From: Ypsolopha sequella
Lineage: Eukaryota; Arthropoda; Insecta; Lepidoptera; Ypsolophidae
DNA length: 64,000 nt
Assembly: GCA_934047225.1 (NCBI GenBank)
Contig: OW203987.1
Location: forward strand, 3,871,501 to 3,935,500
Reading direction: 5' to 3'
Of the stretch, positions 34,401 to 40,105 are shown piece by piece; the first letter of the stretch is position 1, and the number at the start of each line of letters is the position of its first letter. Under the pieces are notes generated by a model that worked only from the letters and a program-made list of their open reading frames with translations, ran no database searches and was not told where the DNA came from. Position numbers and translations under genes: made by a program.

Positions 34401-36243
34401 TGCCCGCAGCGGTACAACACTGTTACTGGTACTCCGTACTCTTTAAATGTGTGACAATAAATTATTGTATTTTGATTTAATATTTTTGTCAAAAATTCTA
34501 AATTGGAATGCAATAAAATTTTCATAAAATCATGTTCAAAGTTTAAAAATAATGTGCCTATGACAGAACTTAAGGACCGACTAGGTATATTAGTACATAA
34601 TTCATAGTAATACACCCAGTAACTAAGCTCAGGAGATCATAGACTAGTAGCATTTATTTCTACTAAAATATTGATACTACCATTGTTCCCATACCATACT
34701 TACTTTCATCAACTAAAATAGAATTTATGATTTCGAGGAAGAGTGTTTTATTTGTGTACGAAGGTTGTAAAAGAAGGTTGCTAACAACAATTTGTGTTTA
34801 CAGAAAGTCTAAAATTGTAGTAACAGTAACAATCATAAATTTATAACACATTTTTGTCATAAATTTATAACACATTTTTGCAATCCCAACTTTAATGTAT
34901 TAATACCAGGAATCATGAACACATAATGGTTTCATATTACTTCAGAAATCTCAAGTTACATAGTGCATAGTTGTTTGTTCAGAGATAACAAAATTACATG
35001 GTTCCATTACCCACTTTCACAAGTAGGCGCCTTGTGAAGTTGTATAATTAGCAAAAATATTACAATTCTAGCTTTGTAAAAGTAAGAACATATAAATACT
35101 GTTCATATAAATGATAACATGCTTCAATGAGGGCATAGTTTTATTTTTTGGAATAGATAAGACACTAAAGACCATATCTGCAAACTAAAAACAAAAACTC
35201 TCAATGTTTTTAAAACATTTTCATCCTTATGTGTATACAATGAAGAGTGTTTAACATTTTTTAGCATATATGTGAGGAGTCAAATGGACATAGAGACTGC
35301 TGTACCCTTAACAACATTCATCATTGTTATATTGAACCAATTAAATGTTCAATTGATCTAACACATATACAAGCCATTATTCAGATTTTATATTGATACT
35401 ACAGCAGATGTAAGATGTATCAGATGTATGCATATATTTATTGTACATATCACAAGACAATATTGAAACTAGGGTTGGTATTGTGCCATCTTATCGACAC
35501 TCTGACTGAAATTTGTAAAAAATATAGCTAAGAATGAACCAACTAGGTAGCATTCCTAAACGCCGGAATAAAGTTAAAACTTAACTGAAAATTCATGTTT
35601 GGAAACGCTACCTTAGTATGGAAAAAAAAATTAGGAATGCATTAGTTCTGCTGTACCCCTATTATAAATTCGAAAGTGTGTTTGTTGGTTGTTAGTTTTA
35701 CCTTTTTTCATGCAGCAATGGAGAAAATGGATAGATGTGATTTTTTGCAGAGATAGTTTATGGGCCGAAGAGTGACATAGGCTACTTTTTATTGCAGAAA
35801 AATGCAAACAAAATCAACACTGGCAAAAGCTAATTTAATAGTCTATAAAAACTGTAACATAACTACAACTCAAGTTACTGTTTTTATGACTATGGTACTT
35901 ATTATAACAGCAAATTTTAAGCACTTTCTTCCAACTTATAATGTAATCATGACTACAGTGTGAGATTTTGATGACACTATTTACTGAAAACACAGGTAAG
36001 AGTCGAAGCAGCAGCCTCACATACCTGTGCCATTTGAGGTCGTTGGTTCACGTCCTTCATGTCGATGCATCCTGGATTCAACACATTCAGCAAGTTACAG
36101 AGCAGTACCCCATCTCGCAGCGTGTACGCCAGGTCGTGAATGGTGCTCTGCTCCCAGTTAGCTTTGTGATCCTTATGGAGCAGTCCACATCTCGTCAGCC
36201 AAGACGCGCATTCGCGCCACAGATCTTCGCCTCCAGTCGCCAT
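1406..36243 (-). CDS. Vav: Vav, Rho-family GEF (complete coding region, 16 exons)
   Basis: Vav proteins act in the cytoplasm below tyrosine kinases and load GTP onto Rac/Rho to reshape actin. The assembled reading frame is 2430 nt (809 residues plus stop) with all junctions GT-AG and all phases consistent. Approximate domains: CH 10-125, acidic region with YKDL and YEDL tyrosines 135-200, DH 213-410 including the conserved helix SVPMQRVLKYHLLLDKLV, PH 430-545, C1 zinc finger 560-612, SH2 634-728, SH3 738-800. It ends GYFPKEYV plus a short tail. The first ATG (36243) starts MATGGEDLW directly before the CH domain. No SH3 lies between C1 and SH2, unlike vertebrate Vav and, as I recall, like fly Vav; the length is close to both. 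Introns hold only repeats and the alternative exon at 26.8 kb. The exon structure is seen directly; the function comes from the family. Confidence 0.95.
1513..1700 (+). repeat. tRNA-headed SINE fragment
   Basis: A tRNA-like head (GCTCGATCGGTAGGACGTCG) is followed by a core AAAACACTGTGAGGTAGACC also present at 20785-20860, 47108-47440 and 59490-59690. It lies in Vav intron 15. Confidence 0.5.
1735..1845 (-). pseudogene. Decayed partial copy of Vav SH3 exon
   Basis: The sequence repeats Vav exon 15 (aligned with 1884-2000) at an offset of 149-151 bp with few mismatches. It has a 2-base deletion before the WW codons and has lost the splice donor, so it cannot replace the exon. It lies in the intron directly after the parent exon. 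Confidence 0.85.
1882..2050 (-). CDS. Vav: Vav exon 15: most of the C-terminal SH3 domain
   Basis: 169 nt, phase 2 in and phase 0 out; acceptor TTTTCAG, donor GTAATG. It encodes LRWPFRRVVATVIRDFRPIE, then the RT loop, and NRGWWKGRTLD with the WW signature of SH3 domains. A decayed partial copy lies 151 bp downstream at 1735-1845. Confidence 0.92.
2335..2400. repeat. Fragment of a lepidopteran GGTTCCGTA repeat
   Basis: Contains TAGGGTTCCGTAGTACCTAA and a GTCCGTATGTCAC stretch. The same family is seen at 14160-14220, 22770-22830, 23320-23405, 27921-28225 and about 58985-59060. Confidence 0.45.
3530..4560 (-). mobile_element. 5'-truncated non-LTR retrotransposon, reverse transcriptase 3' end
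   Basis: An open frame at 4445-3762 encodes the C-terminal part of a LINE reverse transcriptase, including SLLSYGAELWG and RAVRTIVQVYDQS, and ends shortly before a tail with repeated AAATCT (3535-3552). This layout, coding end plus short tandem tail, is typical of CR1/Jockey-like elements. The polymerase core is missing, so the copy is dead on arrival. It has the same orientation as Vav. Confidence 0.8.
4645..5229. mobile_element. Foldback element with 30-bp perfect terminal inverted repeats
   Basis: The left end AGTGCGCGCCAATCTTTTAG (4645 onward) is matched for 30 bp by the inverted right end (5200-5229). The inside has a GC-rich tract near 5090-5160 and no transposase frame, so it looks non-autonomous. 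Confidence 0.75.
5624..5773 (-). CDS. Vav: Vav exon 14: C-terminal half of SH2 domain
   Basis: 150 nt, phase 2 in and out; acceptor CTCCCCAG, donor GTGAGCC. It encodes TVKHMRVCRKP and YYLSESRFFRSIVELVSYYE, the second half of SH2 with the histidine of strand D. Confidence 0.93.
6015..6182. repeat. Foldback MITE family C, copy 1
   Basis: The arms CTTAACTTATTTGACAGGAC and GTCCTGTCAAATAAGTTAAG face each other. Other copies lie at 12340-12505 and 32553-32718. Confidence 0.8.
6463..7324 (-). repeat. 112-bp tandem array of Vav SH2 exon fragment (8 copies)
   Basis: Eight units spaced exactly 112 bp apart, 862 bp in total, near-identical. On the minus strand each unit holds 91 nt of Vav exon 13, its GTGAGTC donor and the first part of the intron. 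The unit at the high-coordinate end is the real exon; the other seven lie in the intron, and the lowest is cut at 6463. The main variation is one synonymous base (GAC or GAT in the VDG codons), which alternates over the upper units. Plus-strand open frames here are only antisense readings. Confidence 0.93.
7229..7363 (-). CDS. Vav: Vav exon 13: N-terminal half of SH2 domain
   Basis: 135 nt, phase 2 in and out; acceptor TTAACAG, donor CAA|GTGAGTC. It reads YVGTMSRETAAARLERR then VDGTFLLRVRPNASQ: the FLLR motif holds the phosphotyrosine-binding arginine. The last three quarters of this exon plus its donor form the first unit of a 112-bp tandem array running to 6463. Confidence 0.93.
7411..7470 (+). 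repeat. tRNA-like SINE head
   Basis: Contains a B-box-like GGATTCGAATCC preceded by AGCGCGGTAGTTCAGTC. It leads into the retroelement tail that begins near 7490. Not a functional tRNA: the arms do not pair cleanly by eye. Confidence 0.45.
7567..8859 (+). mobile_element. mariner-family transposon with perfect 32-bp ends
   Basis: 1293 bp flanked by TA on both sides. The ends CGAGGGTGAATCCAAAAGTT (7567-7598) and their inverted copy (8828-8859) match over 32 bp. It carries a nearly intact D,D34D transposase and sits antisense to Vav in intron 12. Perfect ends suggest a recent insertion. Confidence 0.95.
7746..8792 (+). pseudogene. mariner transposase with a stop at codon 5
   Basis: The natural ATG at 7746 is followed after four codons by TAA (7758-7760); the rest is then open to 8792 without a break. 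The N-terminal helix-turn-helix half (YSTVKKWVAECKRG) and the catalytic triad are present: VTMDESWVHH, FLQDNARVHT, and LAPSDYHLF with 34 residues between the second and third aspartate. YWPDLAPSDYHLF is the mariner signature. The enzyme would cut and reinsert the element at TA. As it stands, only a start downstream of the stop could give protein, lacking just the first residues. Confidence 0.9.
9040..9143 (-). other. Exon-like segment in Vav intron 12
   Basis: A strong pyrimidine tract with TCTACCGCAG acceptor and a GTTAGAG|GTGAGC donor bracket 104 nt that stay open in the frame continuing from exon 12. The exit phase does not fit exon 13: joining gives a stop five codons in. It could be a frame-breaking cassette exon or chance. 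Part of the acceptor side lies in a short inverted repeat (about 9122-9260). Confidence 0.3.
9498..9640 (-). CDS. Vav: Vav exon 12: second half of C1 and proline linker
   Basis: 143 nt, phase 0 in and phase 2 out; acceptor TCCTCAG, donor GTAATA. CTVCNGCAHKECIAMSGRC supplies the remaining C-x2-C, H and C ligands of C1. A run of five prolines follows and then HALHYYMW, which leads straight into SH2. No SH3 is encoded here. Confidence 0.93.
10340..11165 (+). repeat. SINE-like element interrupted by two foldback units
   Basis: 10340-10645 and 11110-11165 match the uninterrupted copy at 53507-53830 (GAGCTGATGCCGGG to TGTCCAGCAGTGGACGA and a TGATGG tail). Between them are two adjacent related foldback units, 10654-10877 and 10884-11107, each with GTATCTTTAGTTGCCAACTG facing its inverse. 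Confidence 0.8.
11215..11332 (-). CDS. Vav: Vav exon 11: first half of C1 zinc finger
   Basis: 118 nt, phase 2 in and phase 0 out; acceptor TTCTACAG, donor GTAAAT. It encodes HKFVLHTFEKPATCHHCSKF, the H-x12-C-x2-C start of the C1 domain, which is the atypical, non-phorbol type in Vav. Confidence 0.94.
11837..11978. repeat. Foldback element
   Basis: The arms GTGTTTAACTTTAGACAGTG and the inverted CACTGTCTAAAGTTAAACAC enclose about 50 bp. No coding. Confidence 0.75.
12340..12505. repeat. Foldback MITE family C, copy 2
   Basis: Same arms as the copy at 6015-6182 with more mismatches. Confidence 0.75.
12530..13085 (+). repeat. Family J repeat, interrupted copy
   Basis: Matches 36565-37060 in reverse orientation, for example TTTAGGTTTAATAAGCCGTA and AGGACACATTTCTAAACAGC read on the opposite strand. 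This copy carries the foldback insert at about 12806-12977, which the other lacks. Confidence 0.75.
12806..12977. mobile_element. Foldback element inserted in family J
   Basis: The arms GCGGGTCTACCGCGTAATTC and their inverse near 12957-12975 extend about 70 bp each. Absent from the homologous position at 36.7 kb. Confidence 0.75.
13106..13876. repeat. Non-LTR 3' UTR-like segment between TAA repeats
   Basis: A GC-rich segment unlike its surroundings, ending in a (TAA)n tail at 13860-13876 and preceded by another TAA run at 13106-13126. It resembles the untranslated end of a lepidopteran Jockey/R1-type retroelement; the assignment is by style only. Confidence 0.45.
13933..14135 (-). CDS. Vav: Vav exon 10: second half of PH domain
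   Basis: 203 nt, phase 0 in and phase 2 out; acceptor GTTCCTCAG, donor GTGAGTG. It ends with TDDCKTKWVNVIRDA, the C-terminal PH helix with its invariant tryptophan. HFFLVRRSKDRTYTLYA gives the late strands. Confidence 0.93.
14640..15005. repeat. GC-rich foldback element
   Basis: GGCCACAGCTTCAGGCTTC (about 14660) is met by its inverse GAAGCCTGAAGCTGTGGCC (about 14970). About 365 bp, no transposase frame. Confidence 0.6.
15187..15363 (-). CDS. Vav: Vav exon 9: first half of PH domain
   Basis: 59 codons, phase 0; acceptor GTACCAG, donor GTGAGT. It contains GRLLLDGELKVKSHEDQKLR and YVFVFDKLMLLCKPVK, the first strands of the PH domain. A glycine/alanine-rich insert sits just before strand 1. Confidence 0.93.
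15364..17160. other. Vav intron 8
   Basis: 15400-16430 holds nothing I can name. 16430-16990 is a retroelement-like tail ending TTTGAATTTGAATTTAAATT, with an imperfect inverted repeat at 16765-16927 (TGATCTTTCATTCCGTAGAA and inverse) inserted in it. Confidence 0.5.
17161..17277 (-). CDS. Vav: Vav exon 8: end of DH and linker to PH
   Basis: 39 codons, phase 0; acceptor TTTTTGTAG, donor GTAAGT. It encodes AMVDVAQYINEVKRDSEVL, matching the C-terminal DH helix of Vav (vertebrate AQCVNEVKRDNETL). Confidence 0.93.
17572..17715. repeat. 24-bp minisatellite, six copies
   Basis: Six units of GAATTTAGCTATATTAGG plus TATCTT, identical but for one base in the first. In a frame it reads as a repeated octapeptide, but this is a consequence of the period of 24, not evidence of a gene. 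It lies in Vav intron 7, about 295 bp upstream of exon 8. Confidence 0.9.
18190..18323. repeat. Foldback MITE family A, copy 1
   Basis: The arms CAGTTGCAGAAAAGGTTTTT and AAAAACCCTTTCTGCAACTG enclose a short centre. A near-identical copy is at 24124-24257. Confidence 0.85.
18365..18628. repeat. Long palindrome with family B core
   Basis: The outer arms ACAACGTGTAACAGAAAGGT and inverse surround a family B core (18411-18577) with AACAACTTTTACTATGG arms. Family B also occurs at 30057-30212 and 57251-57406. Confidence 0.8.
18985..19080. repeat. Short foldback element
   Basis: TTATTCTAGCAAGTAAAAAA and the inverse TTTTTTACTTGCTAGAATAA lie about 25 bp apart. Confidence 0.7.
19674..20092. mobile_element. 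About 419-bp foldback element
   Basis: The long arms start AAGGGTCGGCGTTCCGAGAT and the inverse ends ATCTCGGAACTCCGACCCTT. Pairing extends over most of each half, including AAAGCCATAACCCCGAACCC in inverted form. Confidence 0.8.
20455..20577 (-). CDS. Vav: Vav exon 7: DH conserved helix (QRVLKYHLLL)
   Basis: 41 codons, phase 0; acceptor GTTACAG, donor GTGAGT. It contains LRDILSVPMQRVLKYHLLLD, the most conserved DH segment, which forms much of the Rac-binding surface. Confidence 0.94.
20640..20860. repeat. SINE fragments
   Basis: GTCAGGATCGTAGCAGATGG with a CTACCTACCCC end is an inverted piece of the ACATACAT/GTAGGCAGAGAC SINE type. 20785-20860 carries the GGTGAAAGAAAACACTGTAAG core of the tRNA-headed SINEs. 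Confidence 0.5.
21027..21242 (-). CDS. Vav: Vav exon 6: middle of DH domain
   Basis: 72 codons, phase 0 at both ends; acceptor TTCGCCAG, donor GTGAGT. It includes LSDVFLSWREKLLIYGDYCS, the second conserved block of the DH fold. Confidence 0.93.
21958..22573. mobile_element. hAT-like non-autonomous element
   Basis: The ends TATGGGCAAC and GTTGCCCATA are inverted, followed inside by GCGGGCCGG-type and TTTGGCCCGC motifs near the two ends. About 616 bp of AT-rich interior without a full transposase. The superfamily call is tentative. Confidence 0.5.
22770..23405. repeat. Lepidopteran GGTTCCGTACC repeat pair
   Basis: One end is AAAAACCGGCCAAGCGCGAG to AAGGTTCCGCAC (22770-22820), the other GACAGACAGACGGACAGCGG to GGGTACGGAACCCT (23330-23400), as in the complete copy at 27921-28225. 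The two ends may belong to one element with an AT-rich centre. Confidence 0.55.
23421..23591 (-). CDS. Vav: Vav exon 5: start of DH (RhoGEF) domain
   Basis: 57 codons, phase 0 at both ends. It encodes the first DH helix region with YVIRELLDTEHKYVDLL, the conserved E-x-x-Y contact helix of RhoGEF domains. Acceptor ATTCCAG, donor GTTGGT. Confidence 0.93.
24124..24257. repeat. Foldback MITE family A, copy 2
   Basis: Nearly identical to 18190-18323, including the central ATGCCATCCCTTACATT. Confidence 0.85.
24262..24507. repeat. Foldback element next to family A
   Basis: The arms include AATATTGGACACGTATTTTT and inverse AAAAATACGTGTCCAATATT. The centre is a smaller palindrome built on GTGACGTCACGCCTAGG. 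Confidence 0.8.
24765..25425. mobile_element. Element with GGGCGTACGCAGG ends and G-rich tracts, nested MITE inside
   Basis: AAGGGCGTACGCAGG then a G run (24796-24809) on the left faces a C run then CCTGCGTACGCCCTT on the right. A second foldback element at 25012-25289, with arms GTCCAACCGGTTTAGCCTTA and AAGGCGAAACCGGTTGGAC, sits in the middle. A related piece with GCCGATAAGGCGAAACTAGTTGG lies at about 50270-50350. Confidence 0.75.
25430..26640. other. Part of Vav intron 4
   Basis: No gene seen. 26040-26120 has ACAT repeats, a SINE piece (CTGTCTCCCAGAGGGGTAAG) and (GATAA)n; the rest is AT-rich. Confidence 0.4.
26726..26870 (-). CDS. Vav: Vav exon 4b: candidate alternative to exon 4a
   Basis: Within Vav intron 4, an open stretch encodes SARVPPGSEYASYCARIHDE and continues EEIYHDLCAVK, then an alanine run. 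This is clearly related to EEIYEDLCYV of exon 4a. It ends at a good donor (ACA|GTATGC) in phase 0. All nearby AG acceptors (at 26872 and just upstream) give a one-base lead-in, so both end phases equal those of exon 4a. Swapping the two keeps the frame, while including both breaks it. The acceptor lacks a strong pyrimidine tract. Its use in mRNA is inferred, not shown. Confidence 0.6.
27727..28253. mobile_element. Nested repeats: outer inverted ends, foldback, GGTTCCGTACC repeat
   Basis: CAGTCGGTAACCCTATGTAT (27737) and ATACATAGGGTTACCCACTG (28231) are inverted ends. Inside are a foldback element with AACTACATCAAAATAAA arms (27798-27920) and a full repeat (27921-28225) from GGCTTCCGTACCCAAAGGGT through TCTGTCTGTCTGTC to CGCGAGTCCAACTCGCATTT, a motif widespread in Lepidoptera. 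Confidence 0.7.
28430..28607 (-). CDS. Vav: Vav exon 4a: acidic region with EEIYEDL tyrosine
   Basis: 178 nt, phase 2 in and phase 0 out. The donor is weak (GAG|GTGCTA) and the acceptor GTTGTAG has only a moderate pyrimidine tract. The exon ends RVVEEIYEDLCYVN followed by a short tail, matching the EIYEDL motif around the key autoinhibitory tyrosine (Tyr174 in human Vav1). The N-terminal part, with several cysteines, is not one I recognise, so the exact acceptor could differ. Exon 4b at 26.8 kb has the same phases and a related motif. Confidence 0.8.
28700..30060. other. Part of Vav intron 3
   Basis: No gene seen. 29100-29200 shares GATGTTATAATATTACATTA and TTTCTTAAGCCACGCCC with 44205-44340, so it is a dispersed repeat. 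29740-29800 resembles a retroelement tail (CTTGCCCCTCTTCTTAGCGA, also at 16405). Confidence 0.45.
30057..30212. repeat. Foldback MITE family B, copy 2
   Basis: The arms AACAACTTTTACTATGGGGC and GCCCCATAGTAAAAGTTGTT enclose CATACATTTCGGTCGAG. Copies also at 18.4 and 57.3 kb. Confidence 0.85.
30467..31774 (-). mobile_element. Second mariner element, decayed
   Basis: 1308 bp between TA dinucleotides. The ends CGAGGGGCATGCCAAAAGAA are inverted and match over about 30 bp with one mismatch. It differs in sequence from the mariner at 7.6 kb, so it is another subfamily. It has the same orientation as Vav, in intron 3. Confidence 0.92.
30500..31590 (-). pseudogene. Broken mariner transposase
   Basis: Pieces in different frames run from MELSRSDCRAMIYYDYKK (31590) through ATVFNWFAEFKRGRG, LTCDETWLYNYDPETK and HHDDAASHTS to HSPNSPDLAPCDFTFF. 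Several frameshifts separate them, and the second catalytic block reads HHDDA in place of the usual QDNA type. It cannot encode an active enzyme. Confidence 0.88.
31870..32318. repeat. Foldback element with 40-bp arms
   Basis: CACAATTGAAGGCTGTTTTG and CAAAACACCCTTCAATTGTG are the inverted ends. Between them lie AT-rich sequence and a retro-like CCCAACAGTGGGTAGATATGG piece. Confidence 0.65.
32553..32718. repeat. Foldback MITE family C, copy 3
   Basis: The arms CTTAACTTATTTGACAGGAC and inverse closely match the copy at 6015-6182. Confidence 0.85.
32881..32940 (-). CDS. Vav: Vav exon 3: acidic region, first regulatory tyrosine
   Basis: 60 nt with acceptor TTTTTCAG and donor GTAAGTG, phase 2 in and out. 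It encodes PFSAQRTQSEEDIYKDLQSV. The EEDIYKDL motif corresponds in position to the first acidic-region tyrosine of vertebrate Vav, whose phosphorylation helps release autoinhibition of the DH domain. Confidence 0.9.
33172..33347 (-). CDS. Vav: Vav exon 2: rest of CH domain
   Basis: 176 nt, phase 0 in and phase 2 out, between a TTCCAG acceptor and a GTGAGT donor. It continues the CH domain (FLCMHNIKMFLRTCHEVFEI) and ends CPKALIKNVK, which matches the end of the Vav CH domain. Confidence 0.93.
33990..34530 (-). pseudogene. Tc1/mariner-superfamily transposase remnant
   Basis: The frame near 34450-34245 reads YRCGHSPSTIFKLLEKLK and KRTGQPRSVRTPAVIKAIKA, an N-terminal helix-turn-helix typical of these transposases. 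Below 34245 the match continues in pieces (RRNPVQKQKLMALQMG) with stops. No ends were found. Confidence 0.65.
34630..36020. other. Rest of Vav intron 1
   Basis: AT-rich. I see no gene or large repeat beyond a short inverted repeat at about 35550-35640. Confidence 0.4.
36025..36243 (-). CDS. Vav: Vav exon 1: start codon and first part of CH domain
   Basis: 73 codons from ATG to a CAG|GTATGT donor, phase 0. It encodes the beginning of the calponin-homology domain, including ECASWLTRCGLL and the LRDGVLLCNLLN signature. The frame is open upstream of the ATG but has no initiator close to the domain, so this ATG is the natural start. Confidence 0.93.
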
Positions 36244-36530
36244 TGTATATACTTTAATCGCTACACATCGATGTTGTGAGACGATCTTTGGATCGTTAAT
36301 TAGTTGTAGGCCATCGCTAAAAACAATTAAATAATAATTGACACACAGAATTGATGCAACAAACGCGGACAGAACGAATGGGATGACGGACGAGGGGGGA
36401 GGAGGGAGGGAGAGACCAAGGCTGTTGGTGGGTGCCGGGTGGGGTGTGTGTGAGAGAGAGGAGGAAAAGAGAGGTGGAGGCATAAGGGGTGGAGAGGGGA
36501 TTTTATTAGAGATAGGCATACTCTAAAATT
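36244..36530 (-). promoter_or_regulatory. Vav 5' UTR and likely promoter side
   Basis: Directly upstream of the Vav ATG. 36380-36500 is a long GA-rich tract (CT-rich on the Vav strand), of the kind bound by GAGA-type factors in insects. No clear TATA box or initiator identified. Confidence 0.35.
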
Positions 36531-36564
36531 TTAGTCGATCTGTCATTATAATTTTATTGAATTC

Positions 36565-37060
36565 CCATAGCTTAATTTCTAAAAACTCTTTTTGATTTTA
36601 GGACATCGTTTTCATTATTTTAGTATAAAAATCAACCATTATTTTCTAATGATTTTTTAAAGAATTGTCCGATATGATGACACTTGAGAATTTTACACAT
36701 TATAGAGCACGGAACACATTTACCAGGAGAGTTATAGAGATTATGATGTGTGTGTGATTGCTTATAAAAAAAAGTGGTCTGTCTCTGTCTGTCTACTCAT
36801 CTGTCATCCATCTGTCAAATCAGTCGGAAGCAAATTATTATAAATTTATCTTGATAGCAAAGGACACATTTCTAAACAGCCATTTCTCAAGTGACGTCAC
36901 ACGAAAGCAAATGGAAGTTGCAGCTTTTTCGTAAAAGTATTTATGATCACAAGGATTTTTAGACCACAAGTTCTAAAATACGGCTTATTAAACCTAAATC
37001 TCGAAATGGTTTTCGAATTAACACACCTTAACATAATTTAATCTATGCCAATTTACATTC
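36565..37060 (-). repeat. Family J repeat, uninterrupted copy
   Basis: Reverse-oriented homologue of 12530-13085 without the foldback insert, so it serves as the empty-site comparison. Confidence 0.75.
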
Positions 37061-38032
37061 TCAGCGCCAGGCCCATGTTGATTGGGATCTTTTCAAGTTC
37101 CCGATGATGTTAAGGTAGTGTTCTTTAACGCCTGTTTTGACGTAAAATTTAAACTGTCAAAGTGGATTTTAAATCTCCGTCTGACAAGGTTTATGTATAT
37201 TCATGGCCGAATAAAACATGGTCTGTTCCTTTGGTTTCCATTCCAAAACATAAGCTTGCTACAATTTGAACCCTGACAACAGGACAGCATATAAAATTTT
37301 GTATGAGTGCGAATGAATGACACGAGAGCTCGTACGGCGACACTGATATTTTTAAATATTTGGAACGCACCAGCCCTTGGTGACGTCATCTTACGTGCTT
37401 GCCATTTTATGTCATTATTTCATGATAAGGAAAATAGTTTTAAGTTATTTTGTTTACAAAAACGTTTATACTATTCATAACATTGATGAGTATTTTCGTT
37501 GTTGAAATTAAACTTAAACAAATTTAATTTTGATTTTTTGCTTATCTTTATGATCAGATTTGCAGAAGTTGTGTGAAACGTTTGGGTAAAAATAAGCGTA
37601 TAATACTGGCAATATCTAATGGCGTTTTTTCCATTTGTTGTCATCCTTGTTGCACGAGAGTGAATTTAATAGTTTGTTTTCACTCTACACAGAGATTCCC
37701 AAAGGTTGAAGCGCGTTTCCCAGTGAGGAAGAGTCACGATTTTTGTTAAGTATGTAGATCGATGACAGTAAAAAAAACATGACTTATGGTGAAAAAAATA
37801 TCCAAATCGGACAAGAAATGTCGAAAGTACAGCAATTTTACTGTAGCAGTTCAAATAACGCCCGCCAGTACCAGCCGCGAGCGCGTGACGTCATCCCACA
37901 CATACCCGGGGCGCGACCCCGCACGCGCTCTTCAGTTCTGTAGGTGTACTCTGTTTCCCGCGCAGTTCTTGAGCTGTGCTTGTCACGGTCGCTTTGTTAT
38001 AGATTTATTGTTGTGTATCAATATCCTTAAAA

Positions 38033-40038
38033 ATGTCTTACAAATATTGTGTCGTGCCAAAGTGCAAGAGTACAAGTAGTAGTACGCCCGACAAACTATT
38101 TTTTCATGTTCCAACAGACAAAAAAGCTAGAAAAAAGTGGTGTAGTGTTATGAAGAGAGATCCTTTATCAAGCAAAAGTACTCATTACTGTTGCGAAGAT
38201 CATTTCGACGTAAGTACCTTTCCTACGTTATACCTTATACTTGACGTATACCTATTTCCTCGTATTATTGAGTAAATGTCACCTATTTTATCGATCAATG
38301 GAATCAAAAACCTTAAAACTTAATCCTTTTATGTCATATTGTCTCAACCTTAACACAATCGTATGAGGTAATAACAATAAACAATAATCAACGTAGGTAT
38401 GATATTTGTAGTCCGGGAGACTACCGCATTTTTATCTACGATAATGAATACCTATCAACAATAGGTAATGATTCGAATTTTAATTTCTTTGCTGTAGGAC
38501 CTATTTTTTGGATCTGCTTTTCTCAGTAAGTAAAGTATTATTTAAAAATAAAATAAAGAATCTTTAATCTGTTTTTACTTTTTACAGGTCGAAAATGACA
38601 TGGAAAATTATATAAGGTACCGATTGATGGGTGGTCAACTAAGACTAAAAAAGGAGTTCTGCCGCATAAATTTGACTGCCAAAGAAAGGATAACGCCGTT
38701 GTAGAACGGACTGGATATAAAAAAAGACAGCAGATTGAGTACTTTGAAAGAGTGCTTAATCCGGAAGTTGGTCATGAAAACCTAATAACACAAGAAGAGT
38801 TCGTGGCGTGTGAAACGATTGATTTTAATTCAAATGATACAGAGGCTATAAACCCGCTTGAAGAAGATAATGCGGCAAATCTACACAATGATCCTAAATA
38901 TAAATCACTCGCAGTGCAAGTTAATATAAAGCCAAAAGTTCGAAGCAAGGGCATTAATACTGACGCCGGTTTTGACCGGGTTGAAGAGTTTGCTCTTAAA
39001 ATAAAAACGGTGAAACCAAAAGAACATCGTCGGGATCATCATCGGGAACCAATGCATGATAGCTTCACATCTTACTCTAATACCTCATCAGTTTCTGCGA
39101 GCCTAAGTGGATTCAGTGTAAATACTGACGCCTGTGAAATGAAACGACAAGTAGATACTGAGTTATTTAAGGAACACATGCAAAAAGGAACTTTAATGTC
39201 TATATCTAGAGAACCTAAGCTTTTTCTCGGATTACCATCGCAAGTGTATTTCTGTTTAGAATATTTGAGTGAATCTACTGAGAGACCTCTGATGGATGTA
39301 TTATTGAGCTTGAAAAAACTGAGATGGCGTGAACCGAATTCCGTGCTTGCTGTTCAATTTGGAGTTTCGGAATCTACAGTCGCCAGACATTTCAAAGAAA
39401 CAATACCTAAGGTTGCTCAATGCATGGAAAAACTGATTTTTATTCCTCCTCGCGACGATATTCGCTCAAATCTTCCGATACCTTTTAGGAGGCGTTATTC
39501 AACAGTCGTCAGCATCATAGATTGTTTAGAAATTCAAATCGAGAAACCTAGCTCAGCAGTACATCAGGCGCTGACGTGGTCACAATATAAAAATGCGAAT
39601 ACTATAAAATATCTAATATCGATAACACCTAATGGACTTATAAACTTCATATCCGAAGGTTATGGAGGAAGGACATCGGACGCCCTTATCTTTGAAGACT
39701 GCGGTTTTCTTCAGATGTTATCCCCCGGTGACGTAGTGATGGCTGATAGGGGATTTAAGAATATAGCTCATTTACTTGAACGTCAAGGTTGCAAACTTTT
39801 AAGGCCTCCTAGCGTTGATTCGGGATCAAAACTAAGTAAAGAAGAAGTTTTAGAAACTAAAAGAATAGCGGCCCTTCGAGTACACGTCGAGAGAAGTATA
39901 GGGCGTTTAAGGGAGTTTGAAATGATTGCACCTCATGCATGTGTTGACATTGATTATGTTAGAATATTAGACTATGTTGTGACATCTGCTTGTGGAGTAG
40001 TTAATCTTCAAGAATGCTTATTTAGAAACCATGTTTAA
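38033..40038 (+). pseudogene. ISL2EU transposase, two exons, one-base frameshift
   Basis: Exon 1 (38033-38209) encodes a THAP zinc finger: MSYKYCVVPKCK gives C-x4-C and YCCEDHFD the C-x2-H end. Intron 38210-38587 is GT-AG, phase 0. Exon 2 (38588-40038) continues the THAP domain (MENYIRYRLMG), then a helix-turn-helix (FGVSESTVARHF) and a DDE_4 nuclease with IIDCLEI, VMADRGF and HVERSIGR carrying the presumed D, D and E. The A6 run at 38647-38652 is one base short of keeping frame, so THAP and nuclease parts are out of register: either a real mutation or a homopolymer error. From 38752 the nuclease part is open for 428 residues. Confidence 0.82.
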
Positions 40039-40105
40039 AATAAAACAATATTTATATCTTAAGCCATCTGTTTATTTTTATACCTTAACCTAAGTTTTGA
40101 CCAAT

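Noticed and set aside
36241..36519. Longer N-terminus for Vav from an upstream start
   Set aside because: The upstream extension is low-complexity proline/serine from the GA-rich tract, and the ATG at 36243 is placed as expected before the CH domain.
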